From contig NZ_CP108006.1 in the NCBI RefSeq assembly GCF_036127095.1, positions 4,579,501 to 4,643,500 of the forward strand: a stretch of DNA of 64,000 bases, in the 5' to 3' direction. Below are positions 17,050 through 26,046 of the stretch, in pieces. How positions within the stretch are numbered: the first letter of the stretch is position 1; each line of letters opens with the position of its first letter. Source of the DNA: Streptomyces sp. NBC_00335. Lineage in GTDB: Bacteria > Actinomycetota > Actinomycetes > Streptomycetales > Streptomycetaceae. Under the pieces are notes generated by a model that was not told the origin of the DNA, made no database searches, and was given only the letters and a program-made list of their open reading frames with translations. The translations under genes were made by a program, and so were the position numbers.

Positions 17050-17727
17050 TCAGACGCCCTCGACCTGCGTGGGGGCCTGGAGCTCGTCCGCGTGCTCACC
17101 CGTCACCAGGTAGACCACGCGCTTGGCGACCGACACCGCGTGGTCCGCGAAGCGCTCGTAGTAGCGGCCCAGCAGGGTCACGTCGACGGCCGTCTCGATG
17201 CCGTGCTTCCAGCGGTCGTCCATCAGGTGCTGGAACAGCGTGCGGTGCAGCTGGTCCATCTCGTCGTCGTCCTGCTCCAGCTGGAGCGCCAGGTCGACGT
17301 CCTTCGTGATGATGACCTCGGCCGCCTTCGCCATCAGCCGCTGCGCGAGCTGCCCCATCTCCAGGATGGTCGCGTGCAGGTCGCGCGGGACCGCCGTGTC
17401 CGGGAAGCGCAGCCGCGCGAGCTTCGCCACGTGCTGCGCCAGGTCGCCGGAGCGCTCCAGGTCGGCGCTCATGCGCAGCGAGGTGACGACGATGCGCAGG
17501 TCGGTGGCGACGGGCTGCTGGCGCGCGAGCAGCGCGATGGCTCGGGCCTCCAGGTCGTGCTGGAGGTCATCCACCTTCTGGTCGGCGGCGATGACGCTCT
17601 CGGCGAGCTTCAGGTCGGCGTCGAGCATGGAGGTCGTGGCCCGCCCGATGGCGGAGCCGACCAGCCGGGCCATCTCGACCAGGCCTTCACCGATCGAGTC
17701 CAGTTCCTCGTGGTACGCGTCACGCAT
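17050..17727 (-). CDS. phoU: Phosphate-specific transport system accessory protein PhoU
   Basis: A 225-residue all-helical protein made of two three-helix PhoU repeats. The metal-binding E-x3-D-type signatures show as SADLERSGDLAQHVAKLA in the first half and YYERFADHAVSVAKRV in the second. PhoU restrains PhoR kinase activity through the Pst transporter when phosphate is plentiful. It is divergent from phoR-phoP, sharing a 225-bp control region with PHO-box-like repeats, the conserved Streptomyces arrangement. Confidence 0.95.
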   Translation of the reverse strand: MRDAYHEELDSIGEGLVEMARLVGSAIGRATTSMLDADLKLAESVIAADQKVDDLQHDLEARAIALLARQQPVATDLRIVVTSLRMSADLERSGDLAQHVAKLARLRFPDTAVPRDLHATILEMGQLAQRLMAKAAEVIITKDVDLALQLEQDDDEMDQLHRTLFQHLMDDRWKHGIETAVDVTLLGRYYERFADHAVSVAKRVVYLVTGEHADELQAPTQVEGV

Positions 17728-17811
17728 TCTCGTGTCCCTCTCTCGACCTACTACTGCCTACTGCAAGTACTGCCCTGGGAGCGGGCCGGTGCGGCCATCG
17801 GCCCCACGTTG

Positions 17812-17879
17812 CCACGGTGAACCCCGAACGCGACCGACTCCGGCACCACAAGTGAATCAACACGGTCGCCAGGGTGAAC
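17812..17879. promoter_or_regulatory. Putative PHO box in the phoU / phoR-phoP intergenic region
   Basis: Read on the minus strand, GTTCACC-like 11-nt units occur at 17869-17879 (GTTCACCCTGG), 17858-17868 (degenerate) and 17847-17857 (ATTCACTTGTG), in exact 11-nt register. Another unit, GTTCACCGTGG, is at 17812-17822. Streptomyces PhoP binds direct repeats of 11-nt units with this core. Position between the divergent genes supports autoregulation. Confidence 0.6.
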
Positions 17880-17952
17880 TCTGGGCGACGACTGTTCGAG
17901 GTGCCACCCGAACGGCTGTGGAAGTGTCCCCCGGCCTGCTTAACCTGGAGTC

Positions 17953-19197
17953 ATGGACGTGAACGCGGCGGTCGCCGCAGCTGCAGCGATTGCCGGTCTT
18001 TGCACCGGTGTGATCGCGATGCTGGCGTTCCGCTGGAGCGAGCGCGACCAAGCCCGCCCCACCCGGAGCTCCATGCGCCCCGACATCAATGCGGTGCTCC
18101 CACCGGGAGTGGACACCGTCCTCTCCGTGCTCCGCTCCTCCGCCGTCGTGCTCGACGAGGGGGACGCGGTGGTCAAGGCCAGCTCGGCGGCATATGCCCT
18201 CGGCCTGGTCCGCGGCGGCAAGCTGGCCGTGGAACCCATGCTCCACATGGCCCGCGACACCCGCCGCGACGGGGAGATACGCCAGGTCGAGCTCGACCTG
18301 CCCCGGCGCGGCACCGGCCGCGGCGAGGCGCTCGCCGTCTCGGCGCGCGTCGCCCCGCTCGGCTCCCGCCTGGTGCTCCTCCTCGTGGAGGACCTCACCG
18401 AGGCCCGCCGCATCGAGGCCGTACGCCGCGACTTCGTCGCGAACGTGTCGCACGAGCTCAAGACCCCGGTCGGCGCGATCTCCCTGCTCTCCGAGGCCGT
18501 CATGGACGCCTCGGACGACCCCGAGGCGGTGCACCGCTTCGCCGGCCGCATGCAGATCGAGGCCACCCGCCTGATCAACCTCGTACAAGAACTCATCGAC
18601 CTCTCCCGGGTACAGAACGACGACCCCCTGGAGGACGCGGAGCCGATGCGGGTGGACACGCTCGTGGCCGAGGCCATAGACCGCTGCCGCCACACGGCCT
18701 CCGCGAAACAGATCACCATGGCCGCCGGCGGCACCGCCGACCTGCGGGTATGGGGCAACCGGGGGCAGCTCGCGGCCGCCCTCGGAAACCTGGTCGAGAA
18801 CGCCGTCAACTACAGCCCCGCCCGCACCCGCGTCGGCATCGCCGCGCGCCGGGTCACCGCACCGGGTGGAGACTTGATCGAGATAGCCGTGACCGACCAG
18901 GGCATCGGCATCCCGGAAAAGGACCGCGAGCGCATCTTCGAACGCTTCTACCGTGTGGACCCGGCCCGCTCCCGCGCCACGGGAGGAACCGGCCTGGGCC
19001 TTGCGATCGTGAAGCACGTAGCGGCCTCGCACGGCGGGGAGGTGTCGGTATGGAGCTCGGAGGGTCAGGGTTCCACGTTCACCCTGCGACTCCCCGAAGC
19101 GGCCACGCCGGCCCCGGCGACGGCCTCCGCACCCGCCAGCACCCAGCTCGAACCTCACACCGCACCAGCCATCCCTGCCCCGGAGGTCCTTCCGTGA
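17953..19197 (+). CDS. phoR: Phosphate-sensing histidine kinase PhoR (SenX3-type)
   Basis: A 414-residue kinase with one N-terminal membrane segment (about residues 5-26) and almost no extracytoplasmic part. A PAS-like region follows (about 45-155), then HisKA with the phosphoacceptor in VSHELKTPVG (about residue 167) and HATPase_c motifs NLVENAVNYS, DQGIGIP and GGTGLGLAI. The last 30 residues are Pro/Ala-rich. The stop overlaps the phoP GTG start by four bases (GTGA), so translation is coupled. It phosphorylates PhoP under phosphate limitation. Confidence 0.93.
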   Translation: MDVNAAVAAAAAIAGLCTGVIAMLAFRWSERDQARPTRSSMRPDINAVLPPGVDTVLSVLRSSAVVLDEGDAVVKASSAAYALGLVRGGKLAVEPMLHMARDTRRDGEIRQVELDLPRRGTGRGEALAVSARVAPLGSRLVLLLVEDLTEARRIEAVRRDFVANVSHELKTPVGAISLLSEAVMDASDDPEAVHRFAGRMQIEATRLINLVQELIDLSRVQNDDPLEDAEPMRVDTLVAEAIDRCRHTASAKQITMAAGGTADLRVWGNRGQLAAALGNLVENAVNYSPARTRVGIAARRVTAPGGDLIEIAVTDQGIGIPEKDRERIFERFYRVDPARSRATGGTGLGLAIVKHVAASHGGEVSVWSSEGQGSTFTLRLPEAATPAPATASAPASTQLEPHTAPAIPAPEVLP

Positions 19198-19874
19198 CCC
19201 GAGTGCTAGTCGTCGAGGATGAGGAATCCTTCAGCGACGCCCTGTCCTACATGCTCCGCAAGGAGGGCTTCGAGGTCGCGATCGCCGCGACCGGGCCCGA
19301 CGGGCTCGACGAGTTCGAGCGCAACGGCGCCGACCTCGTCCTCCTCGACCTGATGCTCCCCGGCCTGCCCGGCACGGAGGTCTGCCGGCAGCTCCGCGGC
19401 CGCTCCAACGTCCCCGTGATCATGGTGACCGCCAAGGACAGCGAGATCGACAAGGTCGTCGGGCTGGAGATAGGAGCCGACGACTACGTCACGAAGCCCT
19501 TCTCCTCGCGGGAGCTGGTCGCCCGCATCCGCGCGGTCCTGCGCCGCCGCGGAGAGCCGGAAGAGGTCACCCCGGCGGCCCTGGAAGCGGGCCCCGTCCG
19601 GATGGACGTCGACCGCCACGTGGTCACCGTCGCCGGAGCCAAGGTGGACCTCCCGCTGAAGGAGTTCGACCTGCTGGAGATGCTGCTGCGCAACGCGGGC
19701 CGCGTCCTGACCCGCATGCAGCTCATCGACCGGGTATGGGGCGCCGACTACGTCGGCGACACCAAGACCCTCGACGTCCACGTCAAGCGCCTACGAGCCA
19801 AGATCGAGCCCGATCCCGGCGCGCCGCGCTACCTGGTCACGGTCCGCGGCCTCGGCTACAAGTTCGAGCCGTAA
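19194..19874 (+). CDS. phoP: Response regulator PhoP
   Basis: A 226-residue OmpR/PhoB-family regulator. The receiver domain spans about 1-118 with acidic pocket VVEDEE, phosphoacceptor Asp in VLLDLMLP and Lys in YVTKPF. The winged-helix DNA-binding domain spans about 130-226 (LPLKEFDLLEMLLRNAGRVL, then TLDVHVKRLRAKIEPDP and VRGLGYKFE). It activates phosphate-scavenging genes and represses much secondary metabolism in Streptomyces. The GTG start overlaps the phoR stop. Confidence 0.95.
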   Translation: MTRVLVVEDEESFSDALSYMLRKEGFEVAIAATGPDGLDEFERNGADLVLLDLMLPGLPGTEVCRQLRGRSNVPVIMVTAKDSEIDKVVGLEIGADDYVTKPFSSRELVARIRAVLRRRGEPEEVTPAALEAGPVRMDVDRHVVTVAGAKVDLPLKEFDLLEMLLRNAGRVLTRMQLIDRVWGADYVGDTKTLDVHVKRLRAKIEPDPGAPRYLVTVRGLGYKFEP

Positions 19875-19903
19875 ACCGGCCCCGTCCAACCGGCCCGGAA
19901 CAC

Positions 19904-19946
19904 GGGAACGGCCCCCGTCCGCATCGAGCGGACGGGGGCCGTTCCC
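19904..19946. terminator. Strong bidirectional terminator after phoP
   Basis: A 19-bp perfect stem (GGGAACGGCCCCCGTCCGC and complement) with a 5-nt ATCGA loop, followed by TTTG. It serves phoP and the converging lipoprotein gene. Confidence 0.88.
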
Positions 19947-19968
19947 TTTGAGTACGGTGCTTCGCGCC

Positions 19969-20628
19969 TCAGTGACCGGCGGAGGCGGACGCGGACGCGG
20001 ATCCGGAGGGGGACCCGGACGGGCTGCTCGCGGGCGAGCCCGAGGGGGAACCGGACGGCGACGGCGAGCCGGACGGGGAGCCCGACGGGCTGCCGGACGG
20101 GGAGGGGCCGGCGGCCGGGGCGGCGGTCGCGCCGTAGCCCGCGTACATGCCGGTGGCCGGCACGACGAAGCCCTCCAGCTCGACGTCACCCGTGGTGCTC
20201 AGCTGGAAGACGATCTTCTGGACGTTGCCGTCCACGACGGAGTCCCCGCCGGCGACCACGGCGGAGGCGTTGCCCTTGCCGCCCAGGACGACGGAGCCGC
20301 CGGCCGGGATGACCACCTTGGAGCCGCCGCCCGCGGGCTTCAGCGTCACGACGGCCTTGGCGCCCGGAAGGGTGATGCCCTCGAGCGTCTGCTCCTTGGT
20401 GCCGGTGTTGAACACCGTCGCGGAGACCGCGGCCGGGCCCTTCTTGTCCTTCTCCTGGGTGATCACCAGAGCGTTCTGGACCTTGATGTCGCCCTTGGTC
20501 ACGGCGGCGTTGTCCGGCTTGACCTGGAGAGTCGGAGCGTCGTGGCCCGCGGCGCAGGCGCCCAGCGAGACGATCGAGAACACGACGGCGGTGGCGGCGA
20601 GGGCGCCGCGTCGAAGGCTGCGGCTCAC
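19969..20628 (-). CDS. Secreted lipoprotein, DUF461-like, with SGSP repeats
   Basis: A 219-residue protein with a lipoprotein signal (MSRSLRRG, hydrophobic core, lipobox LGAC, Cys25). The mature part (about 30-165) is an all-beta region with NALVITQEKDKKGPAAVSATVFNTG and GGSVVLGGKGNASAVVAGG, resembling DUF461/PCuAC-like proteins. I do not see the Met/His copper site of PCuAC. The last 50 residues are PSGSPSGSP-type repeats ending SASAGH. Placement next to phoP is conserved in streptomycetes; its function is unknown. Confidence 0.72.
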   Translation of the reverse strand: MSRSLRRGALAATAVVFSIVSLGACAAGHDAPTLQVKPDNAAVTKGDIKVQNALVITQEKDKKGPAAVSATVFNTGTKEQTLEGITLPGAKAVVTLKPAGGGSKVVIPAGGSVVLGGKGNASAVVAGGDSVVDGNVQKIVFQLSTTGDVELEGFVVPATGMYAGYGATAAPAAGPSPSGSPSGSPSGSPSPSGSPSGSPASSPSGSPSGSASASASAGH

Positions 20629-21241
20629 GGGGGAGGCAACTCCTTGGACGTACGGAACGGAAGGGTGGACGCCTCGGAGCGGCGAAGTAAAGCCGCTCTA
20701 AGGATGTGTCAGCGCGCTTAGGTTACCGAGCCGCCGCCCCGCCCCCGCACCCGACCCTCCGCAGCGTGGGGCCGGGCCCTGCGCGGGGTCCGCCCCCCGC
20801 ACCGGCGGGTTCCGTCACCGCCCCGCCGGAGCCGGGTGATCTTCCATTCGCAAAAGGCCCGCTCGCAAAGGCCGCCGCGGCCTCGGTGATCAATTTACGG
20901 ATTTCATCGAACACCGACCGGGTGATCAATTCCGGATTGGGCCGGAACGGACGCCGTACGGGTGGCCGCCAGTCGAACGGAGTAGTTCGGTTTCCCGCCC
21001 TGGAACCCGTCAAAACGGGACGTACGCCACATCGTCAGGGCTCTCGGGCAGGTGTAACGTAGCCGTTTCGCCTGGTCCGTACAGCGCCTCCGACCTGCGA
21101 ATACCCCCCTCCGGAAGCCTCTCGCAGCACGTTCGTGTCGCTGTTGTCAAGCCCTGAGATGGGCCCTGACCTGCGAAAACGCCATTCATAACGGTCGATT
21201 CTCGTGTTACCCTGGATAGCCACGGAAGGGGTACCTGTCAC
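20629..21241. other. Intergenic region upstream of carD, no gene seen
   Basis: About 610 bases between the divergent lipoprotein gene and carD. It contains an unusual AT-richer patch (20845-20950) in which GGTGATCAATT occurs twice (20885-20895 and 20931-20941), and a GCAAAAGGCCC/GCAAAGGCC pair. An open frame on the minus strand lacks a good start. No clear sigma-70 promoter could be picked by eye. Confidence 0.5.
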
Positions 21242-21724
21242 ATGACGTTCAAGGTTGGCGACACCGTGGTCTATCCCCATCACGGGGCCGCGCTGATCGA
21301 GGCTATCGAAACTCGCCAGATCAAAGGCGTGGACAAGACCTACTTGGTGCTCAAGGTCGCGCAGGGTGACCTGACCGTTCGCGTCCCCGCGGACAATGCG
21401 GAGTTCGTAGGCGTTCGCGACGTAGTCGGCCAGGACGGGCTGGACCGGGTCTTCGAGGTGCTCCGCGCACCGTACGCAGAAGAGCCGACGAACTGGTCCC
21501 GGCGCTACAAGGCAAATCTGGAAAAGCTCGCTTCTGGCGATGTCATCAAGGTCGCCGAAGTTGTGCGCGACCTGTGGCGTCGTGAGCGTGAGCGTGGGCT
21601 TTCCGCAGGTGAGAAGCGCATGCTCGCAAAGGCGCGCCAGATCCTGGTGAGCGAGCTCGCGCTCGCCGAGAACACCAACGAGGACAAGGCCGAGGCCCTC
21701 CTCGACGAAGTGCTCGCGTCCTGA
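21242..21724 (+). CDS. carD: CarD family RNA-polymerase-binding regulator
   Basis: A 160-residue protein. The N-terminal Tudor-like domain that contacts the RNA polymerase beta subunit begins [21 protein letters not shown]. The C-terminal helical DNA-binding domain includes [17 protein letters not shown], with the conserved Trp that wedges into the upstream edge of the bubble, and [19 protein letters not shown]. CarD stabilises open complexes at rRNA and many other promoters. GGAAGGGGT precedes the ATG. It heads the isoprenoid genes ispD-ispF, an arrangement also found in mycobacteria. Confidence 0.95.
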   Translation: MTFKVGDTVVYPHHGAALIEAIETRQIKGVDKTYLVLKVAQGDLTVRVPADNAEFVGVRDVVGQDGLDRVFEVLRAPYAEEPTNWSRRYKANLEKLASGDVIKVAEVVRDLWRRERERGLSAGEKRMLAKARQILVSELALAENTNEDKAEALLDEVLAS

Positions 21725-21970
21725 CGCGATCGCTCGTGCGCTTTGTCGTACACAGTTGTGCCGCGGTGCCCGCTGACAAGGAGACTTGTTGCCGGGCGCT
21801 GCGGCATGTCTGGACCCATACCTGTACTCACTGAAGCCTGTACTCACTGGCGTGCCGGGTCCGGGCAGCGACTCGACCGGTCGTCACGGAAGGGGCGAGG
21901 GCGTCGCACCCGGCACCCTTCAGGCCATACCCATGTCGGCCGAAGTCACAAACCTGGCTCGGAGCTACTG

Positions 21971-22732
21971 ATGTCTGACGAATCGCGCCCCCACCGCACC
22001 GCCGCGGTGATCCCGGCCGCCGGCCGCGGGGTCCGTCTCGGTCCCGGCGCCCCCAAGGCCCTGCGGACCCTGGGCGGCACCCCCATGCTCATCCACGCCG
22101 TACGCGCCATGGCGCGCTCGCGCGCGGTCTCCCTCGTCGTCGTCGTGGCGCCCCCCGACGGCAACGGCACCGCCGAGGTGCGCCGGCTGCTCGACGAGCA
22201 CGCGCTGCCCGAGCGCACCGAGATCCTGGTCGTCCCCGGCGGGCAGACCCGTCAGGACTCCGTACGCGCCGGCCTGGACGCGCTCCCGGCCGACATCACC
22301 GCCGTCCTCATCCACGACGCGGCCCGCCCCCTGGTCCCCGTCGACACCGTCGACTCCGTCGTCGAGGCCGTCCGCGACGGCGCACCCGCCGTCGTCCCCG
22401 CCATGCCGCTGGCCGACACCGTCAAGGAGGTCGAGCCCGGCCCGCCCGGCGAGCCCGAGCCGGTCGTCGCCACCCCCGTACGGGCCCGGCTGCGCGCCGT
22501 ACAGACGCCGCAGGGCTTCGACCTCGCCACGCTCCGACTCGCCCACGAGAAGGCGGCCCGGCCCAGTGGTGACGGAGAGGGCGCCACGGACGACGCCGGC
22601 ATGGTGGAACAGCTCGGCATCACCGTCGTGGCCGTCCCCGGTCACGAAGAGGCCTTCAAGGTCACCCGCCCGCTCGACCTGGTCCTCGCCGAGGCCGTAC
22701 TCGCCCGCCGGAGGGCCACCGATGCCTACTGA
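21971..22732 (+). CDS. ispD: 2-C-methyl-D-erythritol 4-phosphate cytidylyltransferase
   Basis: IspD makes CDP-ME from MEP and CTP in the non-mevalonate isoprenoid pathway. The 253-residue protein has the nucleotide-binding loop [19 protein letters not shown], then [17 protein letters not shown] and HDAARPLVP, and the C-terminal [10 protein letters not shown] and [13 protein letters not shown] blocks. The ATG follows a 246-bp gap after carD containing two CTGTACTCACTG copies. It overlaps ispF by 11 nt. Confidence 0.95.
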   Translation: MSDESRPHRTAAVIPAAGRGVRLGPGAPKALRTLGGTPMLIHAVRAMARSRAVSLVVVVAPPDGNGTAEVRRLLDEHALPERTEILVVPGGQTRQDSVRAGLDALPADITAVLIHDAARPLVPVDTVDSVVEAVRDGAPAVVPAMPLADTVKEVEPGPPGEPEPVVATPVRARLRAVQTPQGFDLATLRLAHEKAARPSGDGEGATDDAGMVEQLGITVVAVPGHEEAFKVTRPLDLVLAEAVLARRRATDAY

Positions 22733-23240
22733 CCCCGCCGCCGCGGCCCCCGCGGCCCCGCTGATTCCGCTCGTCGGCATCGGCACCGACGTGCACGCCT
22801 TCGAGACCGGCCGCGAACTGTGGTGCGCCGGCCTGCTCTGGGAGGGCGAGGACGGCCTCGCCGGGCACTCCGACGGGGACGTCGCCGCGCACGCCGCCTG
22901 CGACGCACTCTTCTCCGCCGCCGGGGTCGGCGACCTCGGCGCGCACTTCGGCACCTCCCGCCCCGAGTGGTCCGGCGCCGCAGGAACCACCCTTCTGGCG
23001 GAAGCCGCCCGGATCGTCCGCGCCGAAGGCTTCGAGATCGGCAACATCGCCATCCAGGTGATCGGCGTACGCCCGAAGATCGGCAAGCGGCGCGAAGAGG
23101 CACAGAAGGCGCTCGCCGCAGCGGCGGGCGCCCCCGTCTCCGTCTCCGGAACCACCACCGACGGACTGGGCCTCACCGGCCGCGCCGAAGGCCTCGCGGC
23201 CATCGCCACGGCCCTCGTCTACCGGACGAACCGGGCCTAG
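22722..23240 (+). CDS. ispF: 2-C-methyl-D-erythritol 2,4-cyclodiphosphate synthase
   Basis: IspF cyclises CDP-MEP to MEcPP with loss of CMP. The 172-residue protein has the metal-binding D-x-H in GIGTDVHAF and the conserved blocks [32 protein letters not shown] and [22 protein letters not shown]. It starts within the last codons of ispD, so the two are translationally coupled; fused IspDF proteins exist in other bacteria. Confidence 0.95.
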   Translation: MPTDPAAAAPAAPLIPLVGIGTDVHAFETGRELWCAGLLWEGEDGLAGHSDGDVAAHAACDALFSAAGVGDLGAHFGTSRPEWSGAAGTTLLAEAARIVRAEGFEIGNIAIQVIGVRPKIGKRREEAQKALAAAAGAPVSVSGTTTDGLGLTGRAEGLAAIATALVYRTNRA

Positions 23241-23345
23241 TACCCCGTACGGATACACCCCGCCCGCACCTCTCCGACAACAAAGCGGGCCCCGCGTGCC
23301 GAAAGGGTCGCGGGGCACTGCTACAGGCGCACTACCCTGGATGCC

Positions 23346-24743
23346 GTGACTATTCGCCTGTACGACACCAGCGCCCGGCAGATCCGTGACTTCACCCCGC
23401 TCGTCCCGGGCTGCGTCTCGATCTACCTCTGTGGCGCCACCGTGCAGGCGGCTCCGCACATCGGGCACGTCCGCTCGTACCTGAACTTCGACATCGCGCG
23501 CCGCTGGTTCACCCACCGCGGGCTCGACGTCACCTTCATCCGCAACGTCACCGACATCGACGACAAGATCATCGCGAAGGGCGAGGACCAGGGCCGCCCC
23601 TGGTGGGCCATCGGGTACGAGAACGAGCGCGCCTTCAACGACGGCTACAACGCGCTGGGCTGCCTCCCGCCCACGTACGAGCCGCGCGCCACCGGCCACG
23701 TGCCCGAGATGATCGAGATGATGCGCGGGCTCATCGAGCGCGGCCACGCCTACGTCGCCGACGGCAGCGTCTACTTCGACGTGCGCTCCTTCCCCGGGTA
23801 CCTGGAGCTGTCGAACCAGAAGATCGACGACCTGCGCCAGCCCGACGAGGGCGTCTCCGGCAAGCGCGACCCGCGCGACTTCGCCATGTGGAAGGCCTCC
23901 AAGCCGGGCGAGCCCGACTGGGAGACCCCGTGGGGCCGCGGCCGTCCCGGCTGGCACCTGGAGTGCTCGGCGATGGCGCACAAGTACCTCGGCAGCGCCT
24001 TCGACATCCACGGCGGCGGGCTCGACCTGATCTTCCCGCACCACGAGAACGAGATCGTCCAGGCCAAGGCCTACGGCGACGAGTTCGCCAAGTACTGGAT
24101 GCACAACGCCTGGGTCACCCTCTCCGGCGAGAAGATGTCCAAGTCGCTCGGCAACTCCGTCCTCGTCTCCGAGATGCTCAAGGTCTGGCGCCCGATCGTG
24201 CTGCGCTACTACCTCGGCACCCCGCACTACCGCTCGATGATCGAGTACAGCGTGGAGTCCCTGCGCGAGGCCGAGTCCGGCTTCGCGCGCATCGAGGGCT
24301 TCATCCAGCGCGTCATCGAGAAGGCCGGCGGCTCCGTCGAGCCCGCCGCCGAGGTGCCGCCCGCCTTCGCCGAGGCCATGGACGACGACCTGGGCGTCCC
24401 GCAGGCGCTCGCGATCATCCACACCACCGTCCGCCAGGGCAACAGCGCGCTCGCCGCCGACGACAAGGACGCGGCCATCGCGCGCCTGTCGGAGGTACGG
24501 GCCATGCTGGGCATCCTCGGACTCGACCCCCTCGACCCGCACTGGGCCGGCGAGGCGGACCGCGGGGAGGACCTCCACGGAGCCGTGGACACCCTCGTAC
24601 GCCTGGTCCTGGAGCAGCGCGAGTCCGCTCGCGCCCGCAAGGACTGGGCCACCGCCGACGCCATCCGCGACCAGCTCCAGCAGTCGGGCCTGGTCATCGA
24701 GGACAGCCCCACCGGACCCCGATGGACGCTCGGCCCCCGCTGA
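23346..24743 (+). CDS. cysS: Cysteinyl-tRNA synthetase
   Basis: A 465-residue class Ia synthetase. The zinc-site Cys and HIGH motif lie in [19 protein letters not shown], the later zinc ligands in WHLECSAMA and IFPHHENE, and the KMSKS loop in [10 protein letters not shown]. It charges tRNA-Cys; a mycothiol-specific paralogue (MshC) exists in actinomycetes. This copy has the full anticodon-side DALR-like C-terminal region and sits by ispDF and rlmB, so it is the housekeeping enzyme. Start is GTG at 23346. Confidence 0.93.
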   Translation: MTIRLYDTSARQIRDFTPLVPGCVSIYLCGATVQAAPHIGHVRSYLNFDIARRWFTHRGLDVTFIRNVTDIDDKIIAKGEDQGRPWWAIGYENERAFNDGYNALGCLPPTYEPRATGHVPEMIEMMRGLIERGHAYVADGSVYFDVRSFPGYLELSNQKIDDLRQPDEGVSGKRDPRDFAMWKASKPGEPDWETPWGRGRPGWHLECSAMAHKYLGSAFDIHGGGLDLIFPHHENEIVQAKAYGDEFAKYWMHNAWVTLSGEKMSKSLGNSVLVSEMLKVWRPIVLRYYLGTPHYRSMIEYSVESLREAESGFARIEGFIQRVIEKAGGSVEPAAEVPPAFAEAMDDDLGVPQALAIIHTTVRQGNSALAADDKDAAIARLSEVRAMLGILGLDPLDPHWAGEADRGEDLHGAVDTLVRLVLEQRESARARKDWATADAIRDQLQQSGLVIEDSPTGPRWTLGPR

Positions 24744-24852
24744 GCCCACCGGCGCAGTCCCACTGGCGCACTCAGATTGGGCCGCTCGGCATCCCGGGCG
24801 GCACACTCTTCATACGTACATATCGCAGAACCAACGAAATCAGGTAGAGGTC

Positions 24853-25824
24853 ATGGCCGGGAACAGCCAGCGCAGGAACCGCCGCACGTCCAACAAGAAG
24901 GGCGCGACGGTCGGCAGCGGTGGCCAGCGGCGCAAGGCCCTGGAAGGCAAGGGCCCCACGCCCAAGGCCGAGGACCGCAAGAAGCACAAGGCCAACCGCA
25001 TCAGCAACGCCATGGCCAGGCAGGCGGCCAAGCGCCGCCCCGCCCCCCGCCGCGGCGGCCCCAAGGGCACCAGCGAGATGGTCGTTGGCCGCAACCCGGT
25101 CTTCGAGGCGCTGCGCGACGGCGTACCGGCCGTCACCCTGTACGTACAGCAGTTCATCGACAACGACGAGCGCGTGCGCGAGGCCCTCCAGCTCGCGGCC
25201 GAGCGCGGCAACATCAACCTGATGGAAGCCCCGCGCCCGGAGCTCGACCGGCTGACCAACGGCCTGAACCACCAGGGCCTGGTCCTCCAGGTCCCGCCGT
25301 ACGAGTACGCGCACCCGGAGGACCTCACCGCCGCCGCGTACGAGAACCACGAGGACCCGCTCATCGTGGCCCTCGACGGCGTCACCGACCCGCGCAACCT
25401 CGGTGCGATCGTCCGCTCCGTCTCCGCCTTCGGCGGCCACGGCGTGGTCATCCCCGAGCGCCGCGCCGCCGGCATGACCGCCGGTGCCTGGAAGTCCTCG
25501 GCCGGCACCGCCGCCCGTACCCCGGTCTCGCGCGTCACCAACCTGACCCGCGCCATCCAGGAGTACAAGAAGGCCGGCATCACCGTCGTCGGCCTCGCCG
25601 CGGAGGGCACCCACGAGGTCCACGAGCTCGAAGCGCTCGGCGGCCCCGTCGTCATCGTCGTCGGCTCCGAGGGCAAGGGCCTCGGCCGCCTCGTCGGCGA
25701 GAACTGCGACTACCTCGTGCGCATCCCGATGCCGGGCGGCGCCGAGTCGCTCAACGCCGGTGTCGCCGCGGGCGTCGTCCTCTACGAGGCCTCCCGCCGC
25801 CGCGCCGTCCGCGGCCGCGCCTGA
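24853..25824 (+). CDS. rlmB: 23S rRNA (guanosine-2'-O-)-methyltransferase RlmB, SpoU family
   Basis: A 323-residue protein. Residues 1-75 are an Arg/Lys-rich extension, then a substrate-binding domain (VVGRNPVFEALRDG), then a SPOUT catalytic domain with the three knot motifs ALDGVTDPRNLGAIVRSVSA, VGSEGKGLGRLV and IPMPGGAESLNAGVAAGVVLYE. Family members methylate 2'-O of G2251 in 23S rRNA or similar sites; the exact target here is inferred. AGGTAGAGGTC precedes the ATG. It lies directly downstream of cysS. Confidence 0.88.
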   Translation: MAGNSQRRNRRTSNKKGATVGSGGQRRKALEGKGPTPKAEDRKKHKANRISNAMARQAAKRRPAPRRGGPKGTSEMVVGRNPVFEALRDGVPAVTLYVQQFIDNDERVREALQLAAERGNINLMEAPRPELDRLTNGLNHQGLVLQVPPYEYAHPEDLTAAAYENHEDPLIVALDGVTDPRNLGAIVRSVSAFGGHGVVIPERRAAGMTAGAWKSSAGTAARTPVSRVTNLTRAIQEYKKAGITVVGLAAEGTHEVHELEALGGPVVIVVGSEGKGLGRLVGENCDYLVRIPMPGGAESLNAGVAAGVVLYEASRRRAVRGRA

Positions 25825-25948
25825 GCACCACGGGCAGCGTCAGCGGCCACCAGGAGCGCAGGCAGCAGCACCACCGGCAGCAGCCGCCTGAGCGCCACCG
25901 CGGCCGCCGCTTGATCCACTTGGCTCATCGGACGTGACCCGTGAGCGT

Positions 25949-25977
25949 GCCACCCCGCCCCTTACGGGCGGGGTGGC
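25949..25977 (+). terminator. Terminator after rlmB
   Basis: GCCACCCCGCCC pairs perfectly with GGGCGGGGTGGC around CTTAC and is followed by TTGATTT. Confidence 0.85.
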
Positions 25978-26046
25978 TTGATTTGACGGGTCTCGGACAC
26001 ATCCCTGATGTCAAGGCAGTGTCCTAAACACCCGTCACTCGGTTAG

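Noticed and set aside
20723..21013. Minus-strand open frame of about 96 codons in the carD upstream region
   Set aside because: The start is TTG without a ribosome site, codon bias is unlike its neighbours, and no family is visible.
22662..24806. Very long open frame antisense to ispF and cysS
   Set aside because: Long antisense frames are normal in high-GC DNA; the plus-strand genes have clear catalytic motifs.
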